Shown here piece after piece: positions 1 through 5,625 of a stretch of 22,239 bases of DNA. Numbering within the stretch: the first letter of the stretch is position 1; each line of letters starts with the position of its first letter. This DNA is from a virus. The position numbers and the translations under genes are program-made. Location: the IMG/VR virus record IMGVR_UViG_3300005294_000167, positions 1 to 22,239 of that record, one strand, 5' to 3'. Under the pieces are notes generated by a model that ran no database searches, was not told the origin of the DNA, and saw only the letters and a program-made list of their open reading frames with translations.

Positions 1-43
1 TTAGGACCGGCCGACCTGCCGACCCTCTCTCACCGCCACTACC

Positions 44-72
44 ATCCTAGCACGTCCTGAGCCGGTTGTCAA
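44..72 (-). promoter_or_regulatory. Strong leftward sigma-70-type promoter
   Basis: On the minus strand, TTGACA (67-72) is followed after 17 bases by TAGGAT (44-49), preceded by TGC, which makes an extended -10. The start would fall near base 37, running out of the window to the left. It probably drives early genes that lie outside the window. No start codon with a convincing SD lies in the few transcribed bases that remain. Confidence 0.6.
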
Positions 73-90
73 TGTCCAAATTAGTGGACA
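73..90. promoter_or_regulatory. Palindromic operator candidate next to the leftward promoter
   Basis: TGTCCA and TGGACA form a perfect 6-bp inverted repeat with a 6-base spacer, directly upstream of the -35 of the leftward promoter. Its size and position suit a dimeric repressor or activator. The regulator is not visible in the window. Confidence 0.4.
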
Positions 91-108
91 CTTATGATAG
101 TGTATGTT

Positions 109-133
109 GTAATATATATTAATATATATATAG
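109..133. other. AT-rich alternating palindromic stretch
   Basis: A run of alternating A and T (TAATATATATTAATATATAT and onward) sits between GC-richer flanks. It lies in the same control region as the divergent promoters and the 11-bp repeats. An easily melted element of a replication origin or an upstream promoter element are both possible. Nothing in the stretch itself decides between them. Confidence 0.4.
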
Positions 134-267
134 AATAAACTACTACCTACCCCTCAGAGTGTCCTAAAAACAGGATTAGAGGACCGATATTGACATAGGC
201 AGGGGAGAGAGGGTAGCCGGTAAGTCGTTGAAAACAGAGAGGTTAGGTCGAAACAGGTGCGTTGGCA

Positions 268-322
268 TTGCGTAGTAGTTAGGTAGGGGTTGCGTGGGTA
301 TTACGTGGGAGTTACGTAGTAG
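268..322 (+). repeat. Five tandem 11-bp repeats (iteron-like array)
   Basis: The units are TTGCGTAGTAG, TTAGGTAGGGG, TTGCGTGGGTA, TTACGTGGGAG and TTACGTAGTAG, at 268, 279, 290, 301 and 312, with no gap between them. Positions 1, 2, 5, 6 and 8 (T, T, G, T, G) are invariant. A degenerate unit may precede at 257, and one inverted unit (9 of 11 matching) lies at 140-150. The 11-bp period puts every unit on about the same face of the helix, as expected for a cooperatively bound protein. A replication-initiator iteron array and a regulator array like the Pho box of PhoB-family proteins are both plausible. Confidence 0.7.
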
Positions 323-353
323 TCCTACTTTCGATTTTGTCATAAATTACCTC

Positions 354-382
354 TTGACATTTCCGGCGAGTTGTGGCATACT
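354..382 (+). promoter_or_regulatory. Rightward sigma-70-type promoter
   Basis: TTGACA (354-359), a 17-base spacer and CATACT (377-382). The -10 matches the consensus at four of six places. The start would be near 389, on the ATG of a possible 42-codon frame. The promoter lies about 30 bases downstream of the 11-bp repeat array, so that array could regulate it. Confidence 0.45.
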
Positions 383-388
383 TAGAAC

Positions 389-517
389 ATGGTCAAGCGA
401 GACAAGGCAGAGGCAAACGGAGATGAAAGAAAGTGCTCGAAAGGCACGAGAGACACCTTTGACCGAGTTTTCCGCTTGACAAATGTTACTTATCATGTTA
501 GTATCTTAAACAGTTAA
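389..517 (+). CDS. Possible 42-codon leaderless protein
   Basis: A frame of 42 codons starts MVKRDKAEANGDERK and ends LNS. It is highly charged and basic in its first half. No SD precedes the ATG, but the ATG falls where the promoter at 354-382 would start transcription, so a leaderless message is conceivable. The frame runs through the next promoter (476-504). The stretch also holds overlapping short inverted repeats (CTCG/CGAG and GTGC/GCAC near 433-450). No family is recognised. It may be chance, and the stretch may simply be the leader of the gene at 543. Confidence 0.22.
   Translation: MVKRDKAEANGDERKCSKGTRDTFDRVFRLTNVTYHVSILNS
476..504 (+). promoter_or_regulatory. Rightward extended -10 promoter for the gene at 543
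   Basis: TTGACA (476-481), a 17-base spacer and TAGTAT (499-504), with TGT directly before the -10. The predicted start near 511 leaves a leader of about 32 bases carrying AGGAG (528-532) ahead of the ATG at 543. Confidence 0.6.
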
Positions 518-542
518 CAATCGTTTCAGGAGTATCAACAAC

Positions 543-881
543 ATGGCACAGGAAAAGACGGCAAAGTTTAAGCTCGGCGAAGTCAACGGTGTTACGGTTA
601 ATAAGGAGTTTGATTACACGTATCGTGAGTTTGATTCTTTTGATGAGGTAAAGAGTTCTGCTGACTGGACTCCTTCTGCTCTGTTGTCACTTGTCAATAG
701 CCATGAGAAGGCATCAGCTAAGGCGAATGAGTATCAGAAGCAGGCCAAGCCTTACATGCCTGATCCTTCTGATCCTGCACAGAAGCGTCTTACGCTCATT
801 AAGAATCTTGTGTCAATGGGTGTTCCGAAGGAGATTGCGGAACAGCAAATTGACGCGATTCTTGCAGCGTCTAAGTCGTAG
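543..881 (+). CDS. Hypothetical protein, likely early or middle gene
   Basis: This 112-residue soluble protein has no signal peptide or membrane segment. The middle is helical and charged (HEKASAKANEYQKQAK, about residues 54-69). The end (about 84-110, including LVSMGVPKEIAEQQIDAIL) resembles a small three-helix UBA-like motif, which is often a protein-binding module; this is only a resemblance. The start is supported by AGGAG ten bases upstream and by its own promoter at 476-504. It stands alone, facing a converging operon, with a hairpin terminator behind it. Its codon use is more mixed than in the late operon. No family name can be given, but it is clearly a real gene. Confidence 0.8.
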   Translation: MAQEKTAKFKLGEVNGVTVNKEFDYTYREFDSFDEVKSSADWTPSALLSLVNSHEKASAKANEYQKQAKPYMPDPSDPAQKRLTLIKNLVSMGVPKEIAEQQIDAILAASKS

Positions 882-932
882 TGATAACAGTTCGGTAGCA
901 TCTGTAAAAGCTACCAATTAATAGATAAAGTT

Positions 933-974
933 ATGGCCTAGGTAAGAGGTAATAGAACCTCAAGCCTAGGCCAT
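933..974. terminator. Symmetrical hairpin between converging genes
   Basis: ATGGCCTAGG (933-942) pairs perfectly with CCTAGGCCAT (965-974). Inside, GAGGT (946-950) pairs with ACCTC (957-961). The long stem sits exactly between the end of the rightward gene at 881 and the end of the leftward operon at 986, so a two-way terminator is the natural reading. The T-tracts are poor on both sides (GATTGTTTGTG on plus, AACTTTATC on minus), so termination may be partial. Confidence 0.6.
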
Positions 975-985
975 GATTGTTTGTG

Positions 986-1138
986 TTACCACTTTCTAGT
1001 TTTATCAGGTTCTGGTAACATTTTGAGATAACATTGGGGACATAACCATTTATCCCCAACTGACATAACTGTGATAAGAAAGAGTGTTTCATTCTCTTTC
1101 TTACAAAGGTCACAAACAAGCGGTTTGTCATTCTGCAC
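986..1138 (-). CDS. 50-residue zinc-ribbon microprotein (GTG start)
   Basis: This is the last gene of a leftward operon. It starts at GTG (1138-1136) inside the end of the gene before it, overlapping by 11 bases. GAGGTG four bases upstream is a good SD. The protein has two CxxC pairs, CDLC (residues 9-12) and CPQC (33-36), about 20 residues apart, with the second after a tryptophan (KWLCPQC). This is a classic zinc-ribbon spacing. The tail is basic (DKTRKW). A frame beginning at the ATG at 1131 overlaps it but lacks the cysteine pattern and is taken as a shadow. Function is unknown. Small ribbons of this type in phages usually bind nucleic acid or host polymerase, which here is inference only. 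Confidence 0.7.
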   Translation of the reverse strand: MQNDKPLVCDLCKKENETLFLITVMSVGDKWLCPQCYLKMLPEPDKTRKW

Positions 1139-1334
1139 TGTTCACCTCAAACTCCCTACCAGACATACGATACTCGTAAAACCCCTTAACAATTTCCTTA
1201 CCATTCGCCACGTCAATGTGTACTGTTTTACCATTAACAGCACAGCCAATAGACGCGCCACAGCTCGGACAATGCCCGCGAAATGGTGAATACCAAAAGG
1301 AACAGATTGAGCATTTGAGTAGACGGAGTTTCAT
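1128..1334 (-). CDS. 68-residue zinc-ribbon microprotein
   Basis: The protein has CSIC (residues 8-11) and CPSC (22-25), ten residues apart with aromatic residues between them: a compact zinc ribbon. The rest is a short beta-rich domain (NGKTVHIDVANGKEIVKGF). AAGGTG four bases upstream of the ATG supports the start. It is the middle gene of the leftward trio and overlaps the next one by 11 bases, so the two are probably translationally coupled. No membrane segment or signal peptide is present. No specific family is recognised; a nucleic-acid-binding or host-takeover role is only a guess. Confidence 0.75.
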   Translation of the reverse strand: MKLRLLKCSICSFWYSPFRGHCPSCGASIGCAVNGKTVHIDVANGKEIVKGFYEYRMSGREFEVNSAE

Positions 1335-1350
1335 GGTACACCTTACCTTT

Positions 1351-1524
1351 CTACACGTTAGGACGAAGTAAAAAAACTTTTGTATCAGGATTAAACGTCA
1401 CATAGCAGTTAAATTCAACTGCCCACTTGTGAGTTAAATCAAGTGCATCCTTTTCTGACAAATTCAATACTGACTTGCCAGTGAATGCTTTCAATTCAAG
1501 TTTTACTGTGTAATCGTTTTTCAT
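1351..1524 (-). CDS. 57-residue hypothetical protein, first gene of the leftward operon
   Basis: The frame starts MKNDYTVKLELKAFTGKS and ends FLLRPNV. The pattern is strand, strand, helix (SEKDALDLTHKWAVEF), strand, a compact mixed fold. A purine-rich stretch with AGGTAGGG and AAAAGG lies upstream of the ATG. Sixteen bases separate its stop from the next start. It has one cysteine and no membrane segment. I see no convincing sigma-70 promoter upstream on the minus strand. It is short, but its spacing within a three-gene operon supports it. Function is unknown. Confidence 0.65.
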   Translation of the reverse strand: MKNDYTVKLELKAFTGKSVLNLSEKDALDLTHKWAVEFNCYVTFNPDTKVFLLRPNV

Positions 1525-1617
1525 AACCTTTTACCCTACCTTTCGCAAACAGTCTACCACAACATTCTAACTTTGCACATTAAAGTGGTGTGACAAAGGT
1601 ATGGCAGAAATATTCTG

Positions 1618-1633
1618 TGGCACGTTATATGCA
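1618..1633 (+). promoter_or_regulatory. Sigma-54-like promoter site, upstream copy
   Basis: TGGCACGTTATATGCA matches the -24/-12 consensus TGGCACGNNNNTTGCA at 11 of 12 fixed positions. The GG (1619-1620) and GC (1631-1632) are ten bases apart, as RpoN promoters require. It points toward the late operon, about 365 bases upstream of the first gene. No enhancer-binding site is recognised. Confidence 0.4.
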
Positions 1634-1767
1634 TACAATATACATGTATTAACAACCATACAACATCATTTCTTATTTACTTACTATAAATATTTTCGCC
1701 TCTAAGTCCCTTGTTTTCAATCACTTACGAAGACACCCCCATACACATCTCAAAAGTAGTTACATCT

Positions 1768-1783
1768 TGGCATGAAAATTGCG
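1768..1783 (+). promoter_or_regulatory. Sigma-54-like promoter site, downstream copy
   Basis: TGGCATGAAAATTGCG matches the -24/-12 consensus at 10 of 12 fixed positions. GG (1769-1770) and GC (1781-1782) are correctly spaced. It lies exactly 150 bases downstream of the first site, in the same orientation. The start would fall near 1794. Confidence 0.38.
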
Positions 1784-1887
1784 CGGATCGACTATAAATA
1801 TCTTAGTAAAGAATATAAAAATAGAGTCTCATATTTTAGTAACATATGAAAAAGTATATAGTACAAAAATAAATGTTGTTCAGACGC

Positions 1888-1917
1888 TTGACTTTGCCTT
1901 GTGGTCTGTGTTACAAT
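1888..1917 (+). promoter_or_regulatory. Sigma-70-type promoter of the late operon
   Basis: TTGACT (1888-1893), an 18-base spacer and TACAAT (1912-1917). Each hexamer matches the consensus at five of six positions. The predicted start is about 1924, giving a leader of some 70 bases before the first late gene. Confidence 0.6.
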
Positions 1918-1924
1918 GCCCCTA

Positions 1925-1959
1925 CCTGTTGGGTACGTAAGAACTACCCTCTGAACAGG
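1925..1959 (+). ncRNA. Leader hairpin at the 5' end of the late message
   Basis: CCTGTTGGGTA (1925-1935) pairs with TACCC (1945-1949) and AACAGG (1954-1959). This gives 11 base pairs with a 4-base bulge and a 9-base loop. It begins at the predicted transcription start. A 5'-terminal stem of this kind commonly protects messages from decay, but a binding site for a regulator is equally possible. Confidence 0.45.
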
Positions 1960-1996
1960 ATGATTATGCGATTAGTGTGTTATAGGTAAAAGAATC

Positions 1997-2545
1997 ATGG
2001 CAATGGGAATTGTTTCTGAAGAAGATTTCATAAGAGAACAGGAGCGTCTCATTAGTATACCTCCTGTTGTAGAAATACGCGAGCAGAATATTGGACGTGG
2101 TAAAGATGTTGGTAATGTTCCTAATGAAGTAAGAAAGATTATTGGAGAAGTAGGACAAGTTGATAGGCAGGGTGCTCTTGCTTTAGCTAGTAGTCTTGGT
2201 ATAGGCAAGGATAGTGTTGGTGCTTATAGTAATGGTGCTACTAGTGCAGCTACCTATAATGAAAAGCATCCCTCATTAGGTGCGCATGTTGATAAGGTTC
2301 GTAATAGAATAGTCAAGAAAGCTAAGAACAGATTACTTAATGCGCTTGATAGTATTACGGAAGAGAAATTACAATCGGCAGAACTTAAAGATGCGAGCAG
2401 CGTTGCAAAAGACATGAGCACTATTATTAAGAATATGGAGCCTGAAAAGGTTGATAATAAAATAGGTCAACAGAACAATTTCGTACTCTATCGACCTATG
2501 ATGAAATCTGAAGAAGCTTTTGACGTAATATATTCAAAGGAATAA
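1997..2545 (+). CDS. Possible small terminase subunit (first late gene)
   Basis: This 182-residue protein is soluble and mostly helical. Residues about 50-90 (GEVGQVDRQGALALASSLG) look like a helix-turn-helix-type DNA-binding region. Residues about 98-150 form charged helices (VRNRIVKKAKNRLLNAL, then LKDASSVAKDMSTIIKNMEPE), as in the oligomerising middle of small terminases. The tail ends in YRPMMKSEEAFDVI. Small terminases recognise phage DNA and load the large subunit for packaging. A weak SD (AGGT) lies upstream of the ATG, and the gene follows the late promoter. The odd point is that the large terminase is almost 7 kb away, whereas the two usually adjoin. The assignment is from overall pattern only; another DNA-binding late protein is possible. 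Confidence 0.45.
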   Translation: MAMGIVSEEDFIREQERLISIPPVVEIREQNIGRGKDVGNVPNEVRKIIGEVGQVDRQGALALASSLGIGKDSVGAYSNGATSAATYNEKHPSLGAHVDKVRNRIVKKAKNRLLNALDSITEEKLQSAELKDASSVAKDMSTIIKNMEPEKVDNKIGQQNNFVLYRPMMKSEEAFDVIYSKE

Positions 2546-2549
2546 TAAG

Positions 2550-2765
2550 ATGCCTAATCAAGTAACTGTTACGGGAAAGACAGGACCAGGTAGTACTGCT
2601 ACGGCGCAGTTATTTACCGATTTGACGAATGTTAATGTCGATTTTAGTAAGCAGACATTAACAGTTGTTCAGACAGGAAATAGAATTACTACATTCGACC
2701 TTTATGGTATTGCTACGGTTACTTATACTATTGCTTCTCATGTTGCTACTCTTGCTTTTAGTTAG
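2550..2765 (+). CDS. Small beta-rich structural-type protein
   Basis: This 71-residue protein is made almost wholly of short beta strands rich in threonine and valine (QVTVTGKTGPGSTATAQ, then TTFDLYGIATVTYTI). It has no signal peptide, membrane segment or cysteine. The composition resembles small virion decoration or fibre-domain proteins, and the next gene is of the same kind. It starts five bases after the stop of the gene before it, whose end supplies AAGGAATAATAAG as an SD. The exact role is not recognised. Confidence 0.65.
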   Translation: MPNQVTVTGKTGPGSTATAQLFTDLTNVNVDFSKQTLTVVQTGNRITTFDLYGIATVTYTIASHVATLAFS

Positions 2766-2774
2766 GTATGATAA

Positions 2775-3122
2775 ATGTCATACACAAAATCACCAATGCG
2801 AGGCGTACCAGTAGTTATTATTCCAGCAGGAACATCGGCTACTGGACGTTATCAAGTATTAGCTATTCCTAATAGTTTTCGTAGGCATATCTTTATTGTT
2901 AAAACTTCTGCTGGTGTAGCGTCGGGAGCAGTACAACCTGAAGCTGCTAATGAATCTGATTATGCAGGAACATGGGCACCTATTGGTGGTGGTCCTGTAA
3001 CTGTTCCGGCAGCAAGTAGTGAGTTAGCTATTGAATTTGAAGGTGTCTATAATTTCCTTGCGTGTCGTATTAGTACTGTTATAGGTGGTGGTACTATTGA
3101 GGTAACATATGAGGGTTCGTAG
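2775..3122 (+). CDS. Beta-sandwich virion-type protein
   Basis: The 115 residues are beta-rich with many glycines, serines and prolines (VVIIPAGTSATGRYQVL, GGGPVTVPAASSELAIEFEG, GGGTIEVTYEGS). This resembles a head-fibre, decoration or tail-appendage domain. No membrane segment is present. AGGT lies nine bases upstream of the ATG. Its end overlaps the next gene by 14 bases, so translation is probably coupled. With its neighbours at 2550 and 3109 it forms a run of likely appendage genes directly after the late promoter. No family is named with confidence. Confidence 0.6.
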   Translation: MSYTKSPMRGVPVVIIPAGTSATGRYQVLAIPNSFRRHIFIVKTSAGVASGAVQPEAANESDYAGTWAPIGGGPVTVPAASSELAIEFEGVYNFLACRISTVIGGGTIEVTYEGS

Positions 3123-4305
3123 TTATTCTTTCCTTCGTAAGTTAGTCATCTGGTCTACAATAATACTAATAGGCGCAAGCATACTTTACGCGCAGGGTTC
3201 AGGTACTCCTTCACAATTAAGAGTCATTACTGATGCTACTGGTGCCCTTTTAGCTACTACAGCTACGCAGACTCTTCCACTTTCTAATCCTACTATATTT
3301 ACTAATACGAGATTAAGAACAGATGCTTCTGGTAATTTAGTTGTAACTGTTTCTGGTGGCGGTTTTGCTCCTGCTGATGCTACATATATTACTCAGACTC
3401 CTAATGCTAATTTAACTAGTGAGCAGGCATTATCTACATTATCTACAGGATTAATGAATGTTACTACCACTACAGGAGTAGTAACATCCATTGCAAATGT
3501 AGCTGCCGGTTCAATTTTAACTTCTGGAACACCATCTGCGTGGTCAACCACTCCTAGTATCACAACATCTTTAACTGTTCCAAGATTAAGATTCGATGCT
3601 GGTAATATTGATATTGCATTATCTGGTGGAGCCGACTTAATATATACTGTTAATAATACTTCAAAGCATATATTTAAAAGCTCTACGTCTACGGGTGTAT
3701 ATTTTTATGTCGGTGGAACTACCCAAGGAGAAAGTTCTAATGCAGGAACAGAAAACTTAAATGGCTGGGTAGTTAGAACTACCGGACAATTCTTCTTCTC
3801 TGCTGATGACTTTGTAGGTCGTAATGGTGTAGATACTGGATTAAGTAAAGTTTCAGCAGGTAATGTTGGATTTACCAACGGTTCTACCACAGTTTACTGG
3901 AATATTGGTACTTCTGGTGCGAAAGATATTGGTTATACATCAGGTGCAAGGACTACTTCTAGTACACTTTTACATGCTACGGAAGCAGTAACATTATCTG
4001 GTGCAAGTACTGCTACTACTAATATTATTCCTGCTGGTGCAACTGTAGAAGGTATTGCTACTACTACAACTACAACTATTACAGGAGCAAGTGGTTATAC
4101 TGTTGGTGATGGGGCTGATGTTGATAGATATGGTGATATTACCGGGACAGCAGTAGGAACTAATAGTGGTAGTACTAATTACACAGCAGATCCACGTTGG
4201 TGGACTAATGCTGCAAGAGCAGTTACTCTTACTGCTAAAACTAGTAATTTTACTGGTGGAGTAGTTCAAGTATCAGTGTTCTATAGAATTGCGGCAGGGA
4301 CGTAA
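3109..4305 (+). CDS. Tail-fibre-like protein with N-terminal signal-like segment
   Basis: This 398-residue protein opens with a basic stretch (RSYSFLRK) and a hydrophobic core (LVIWSTIILIGASILYAQ, about 12-29), like a signal peptide or membrane anchor. Next comes a beta-strand module (LRVITDATGALLATTATQTL), then long threonine-, serine- and glycine-rich repeats. The C-terminal part (about 280-398) is another beta domain with TTTTTITGASGYTVGDGADVD. This build fits a fibre or spike-like appendage. GAGGT upstream of the ATG supports the start, so the hydrophobic segment is genuinely part of the protein. A signal peptide on a phage appendage is unusual: it could be cell-surface displayed, secreted, or anchored. 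Confidence 0.6.
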   Translation: MRVRSYSFLRKLVIWSTIILIGASILYAQGSGTPSQLRVITDATGALLATTATQTLPLSNPTIFTNTRLRTDASGNLVVTVSGGGFAPADATYITQTPNANLTSEQALSTLSTGLMNVTTTTGVVTSIANVAAGSILTSGTPSAWSTTPSITTSLTVPRLRFDAGNIDIALSGGADLIYTVNNTSKHIFKSSTSTGVYFYVGGTTQGESSNAGTENLNGWVVRTTGQFFFSADDFVGRNGVDTGLSKVSAGNVGFTNGSTTVYWNIGTSGAKDIGYTSGARTTSSTLLHATEAVTLSGASTATTNIIPAGATVEGIATTTTTTITGASGYTVGDGADVDRYGDITGTAVGTNSGSTNYTADPRWWTNAARAVTLTAKTSNFTGGVVQVSVFYRIAAGT

Positions 4306-4913
4306 TGCCGAATTTATTTTTTAGCCTAGTATTACTATCTCAAACTGTTGGTTCAGTAAATGTAGGAACTGGTAATACTTTACCATCTAAATGCGCAGTC
4401 GGACAAGTTTACATTACTACTACTAATCCATCATTAAATATCTGTTCATCTATCAATACTTGGACTAGTTTATCAACTGCTCCCGTTCCTTCAGGTAGTA
4501 TTCTTCTTGTTAATAGCGGCTCTTGTCCTACTGGTTTTACTGAACAGAGTGGAATGAATGGTAAAACTCTGTTTGGTACATTAAACGCGAACGGTGATGT
4601 AGGCGGAACTGGTGGTACTGATAGTATTACGCCTACTGGTACTAATGGTTCTCTTACATTTACAGGAACTCCTTTTACTGCTATAATCAATCATACTCAT
4701 GCTGTAACAAGTGTAGGAAGTGCTGCTACTGGTAGCACTACGAATTTAACAGGAACTTCTGATACATCTTCTACTACAGCAACAGCAGCTAATCCTGCCG
4801 GTGGAATTTCTTCAATTACTCCTGCTGGCACTATTAATACTCCATCCTTTACTGGTAATTCTTTTGACAATAGAAGTGCTTTCATGAAAGTTATTTTTTG
4901 TAAAAAAGATTAG
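4305..4913 (+). CDS. Tail-collar-like protein
   Basis: The 202-residue protein contains PSGSILLVNSGSCPTGFTEQ (about 62-81) and the shared A of a TAATG overlap marks its start. After a glycine- and threonine-rich middle with NHTHAV (about 128-133), it ends FDNRSAFMKVIFCKKD. The opening SCPTGFTE, the central HTH and the closing NRSAFMKVIFCKK are the layout of phage tail-collar-type tip domains, which build receptor-binding ends of fibres. Its first 17 residues (MPNLFFSLVLLSQTVGS) are hydrophobic, recalling a signal peptide without a basic start. It probably works with the fibre-like protein before it, perhaps as its tip. Confidence 0.65.
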   Translation: MPNLFFSLVLLSQTVGSVNVGTGNTLPSKCAVGQVYITTTNPSLNICSSINTWTSLSTAPVPSGSILLVNSGSCPTGFTEQSGMNGKTLFGTLNANGDVGGTGGTDSITPTGTNGSLTFTGTPFTAIINHTHAVTSVGSAATGSTTNLTGTSDTSSTTATAANPAGGISSITPAGTINTPSFTGNSFDNRSAFMKVIFCKKD

Positions 4914-4915
4914 AT

Positions 4916-5173
4916 ATGTTTCTTGATAAATTGAAACGAGCAGGTGAAGAAGGAATTCTTTTATTAGTTAAGTATGGTCTTATTATTGCATTTATAATAT
5001 TTGCTTTTAAATACTTTCTAACTATTCAGCAAATGGCGATTAATGGACAGCAAGCTGCGATTTATTTAATGGAGCTTCAAAAGAAGGGCTGGCTTCCTCA
5101 AATAATTAATGGTCAAGTTTCTGAAAAGGTAATTGAGAAGAGTTCTGGAGAAAAGAAAGAAGAGAAAAAGTAA
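4916..5173 (+). CDS. Small single-span membrane protein
   Basis: The 85-residue protein has a short amphipathic start (MFLDKLKRAGEEG), one membrane span (about 14-36, rich in I, L and F) and a soluble tail that ends in a strongly charged run (EKVIEKSSGEKKEEKK). It starts two bases after the stop of the collar-like gene and overlaps the next by TAATG. The N-in or N-out direction is not clear. A lysis accessory (holin or spanin-like) or membrane anchor role is possible, but no family motif is seen. Confidence 0.6.
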   Translation: MFLDKLKRAGEEGILLLVKYGLIIAFIIFAFKYFLTIQQMAINGQQAAIYLMELQKKGWLPQIINGQVSEKVIEKSSGEKKEEKK

Positions 5174-5514
5174 TGGCACATTGGATACCCACTACTGGAA
5201 AATTTAAGATTCCTAATTTAAATTTAGTTACCGGAATCCATGCTAGAATTGTTTCTGCTGCTACTGGTGGAACTTATGGAACTTTAGATAAAACTTTAGC
5301 TCAGTTAGGTTCTCCTGATGGTGAAGGTTATTATAGTGTTTCATTAGATGAATTTTCACCTGAACGTGGTGGAACTGATCCCCCTTGTAAATTACAGGTT
5401 GCTACTGTAGGAGTTGATGGTATGTCTGAATATGCTAGTAGTTCAGAGTATGTTAATCAACATGTTCCCGATTTACCAGATCCTCCTACTGATGTTATTG
5501 TTACTAATGACTAA
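5173..5514 (+). CDS. Fibronectin-III-like small virion protein
   Basis: This 113-residue protein has one beta-sandwich domain (GYYSVSLDEFSPERGG, then CKLQVATVGVDGMSEYA and SSEYVNQHVPDLPDPPTDV). The closing PDPPTDV is typical of the boundary before a fibronectin type III or Ig-like module. Phages often carry such domains on surface-exposed virion proteins. The TAATG overlap fixes the start. No signal peptide or span is present. The protein ends where another such module would start, so it may be a single-module relic of a longer protein; this is inference. Confidence 0.55.
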   Translation: MAHWIPTTGKFKIPNLNLVTGIHARIVSAATGGTYGTLDKTLAQLGSPDGEGYYSVSLDEFSPERGGTDPPCKLQVATVGVDGMSEYASSSEYVNQHVPDLPDPPTDVIVTND

Positions 5515-5538
5515 GTAGAAAAAAAGAAGGAAGAGGCA

Positions 5539-5625
5539 ATGACAGGATTTTTTAGAAGTTTTATAGAATCTTTTGTTGTCTCTTTCTTTATTACCTTCTT
5601 TACGATTTGGTTTGCTAATCTCTAA
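5539..5625 (+). CDS. 28-residue membrane microprotein
   Basis: The frame MTGFFRSFIESF continues as a single hydrophobic helix rich in phenylalanine and ends FANL. AAGGAAGAGG just upstream is a strong SD, and the stop shares its last A with the ATG of the next gene (TAATG at 5623-5627). These two signals make a real gene likely despite its size. It is one of several tiny membrane genes in this operon. It could serve lysis, adsorption or membrane anchoring, or chiefly couple translation to the next gene. Function is unknown. Confidence 0.6.
   Translation: MTGFFRSFIESFVVSFFITFFTIWFANL

Larger units (their letters stand above)
1525..1996. other. Non-coding control region between divergent operons
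   Basis: About 470 bases lie between the leftward small-gene operon and the rightward late operon. No credible coding frame is present. The stretch is AT-rich and holds two sigma-54-like sites, one sigma-70 promoter and a leader hairpin, all pointing right, each listed separately. Short palindromes (ATATGCATA-like near 1627, TACATGTA near 1641) are also present. Confidence 0.7.

Noticed and set aside
294-479. Open frame of 61 codons with a GTG-like start over the repeat array
   Set aside because: It spans the 11-bp repeats and a promoter, has no SD and no protein-like composition.
931-1131. Leftward frame of 66 codons starting at ATG 1131
   Set aside because: It covers the hairpin terminator, and the overlapping GTG frame (986-1138) carries paired CxxC motifs and a good SD.
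1960-1989. Nine-codon leader peptide (MIMRLVCYR) before the first late gene
   Set aside because: No SD at a suitable distance and no run of regulatory codons.
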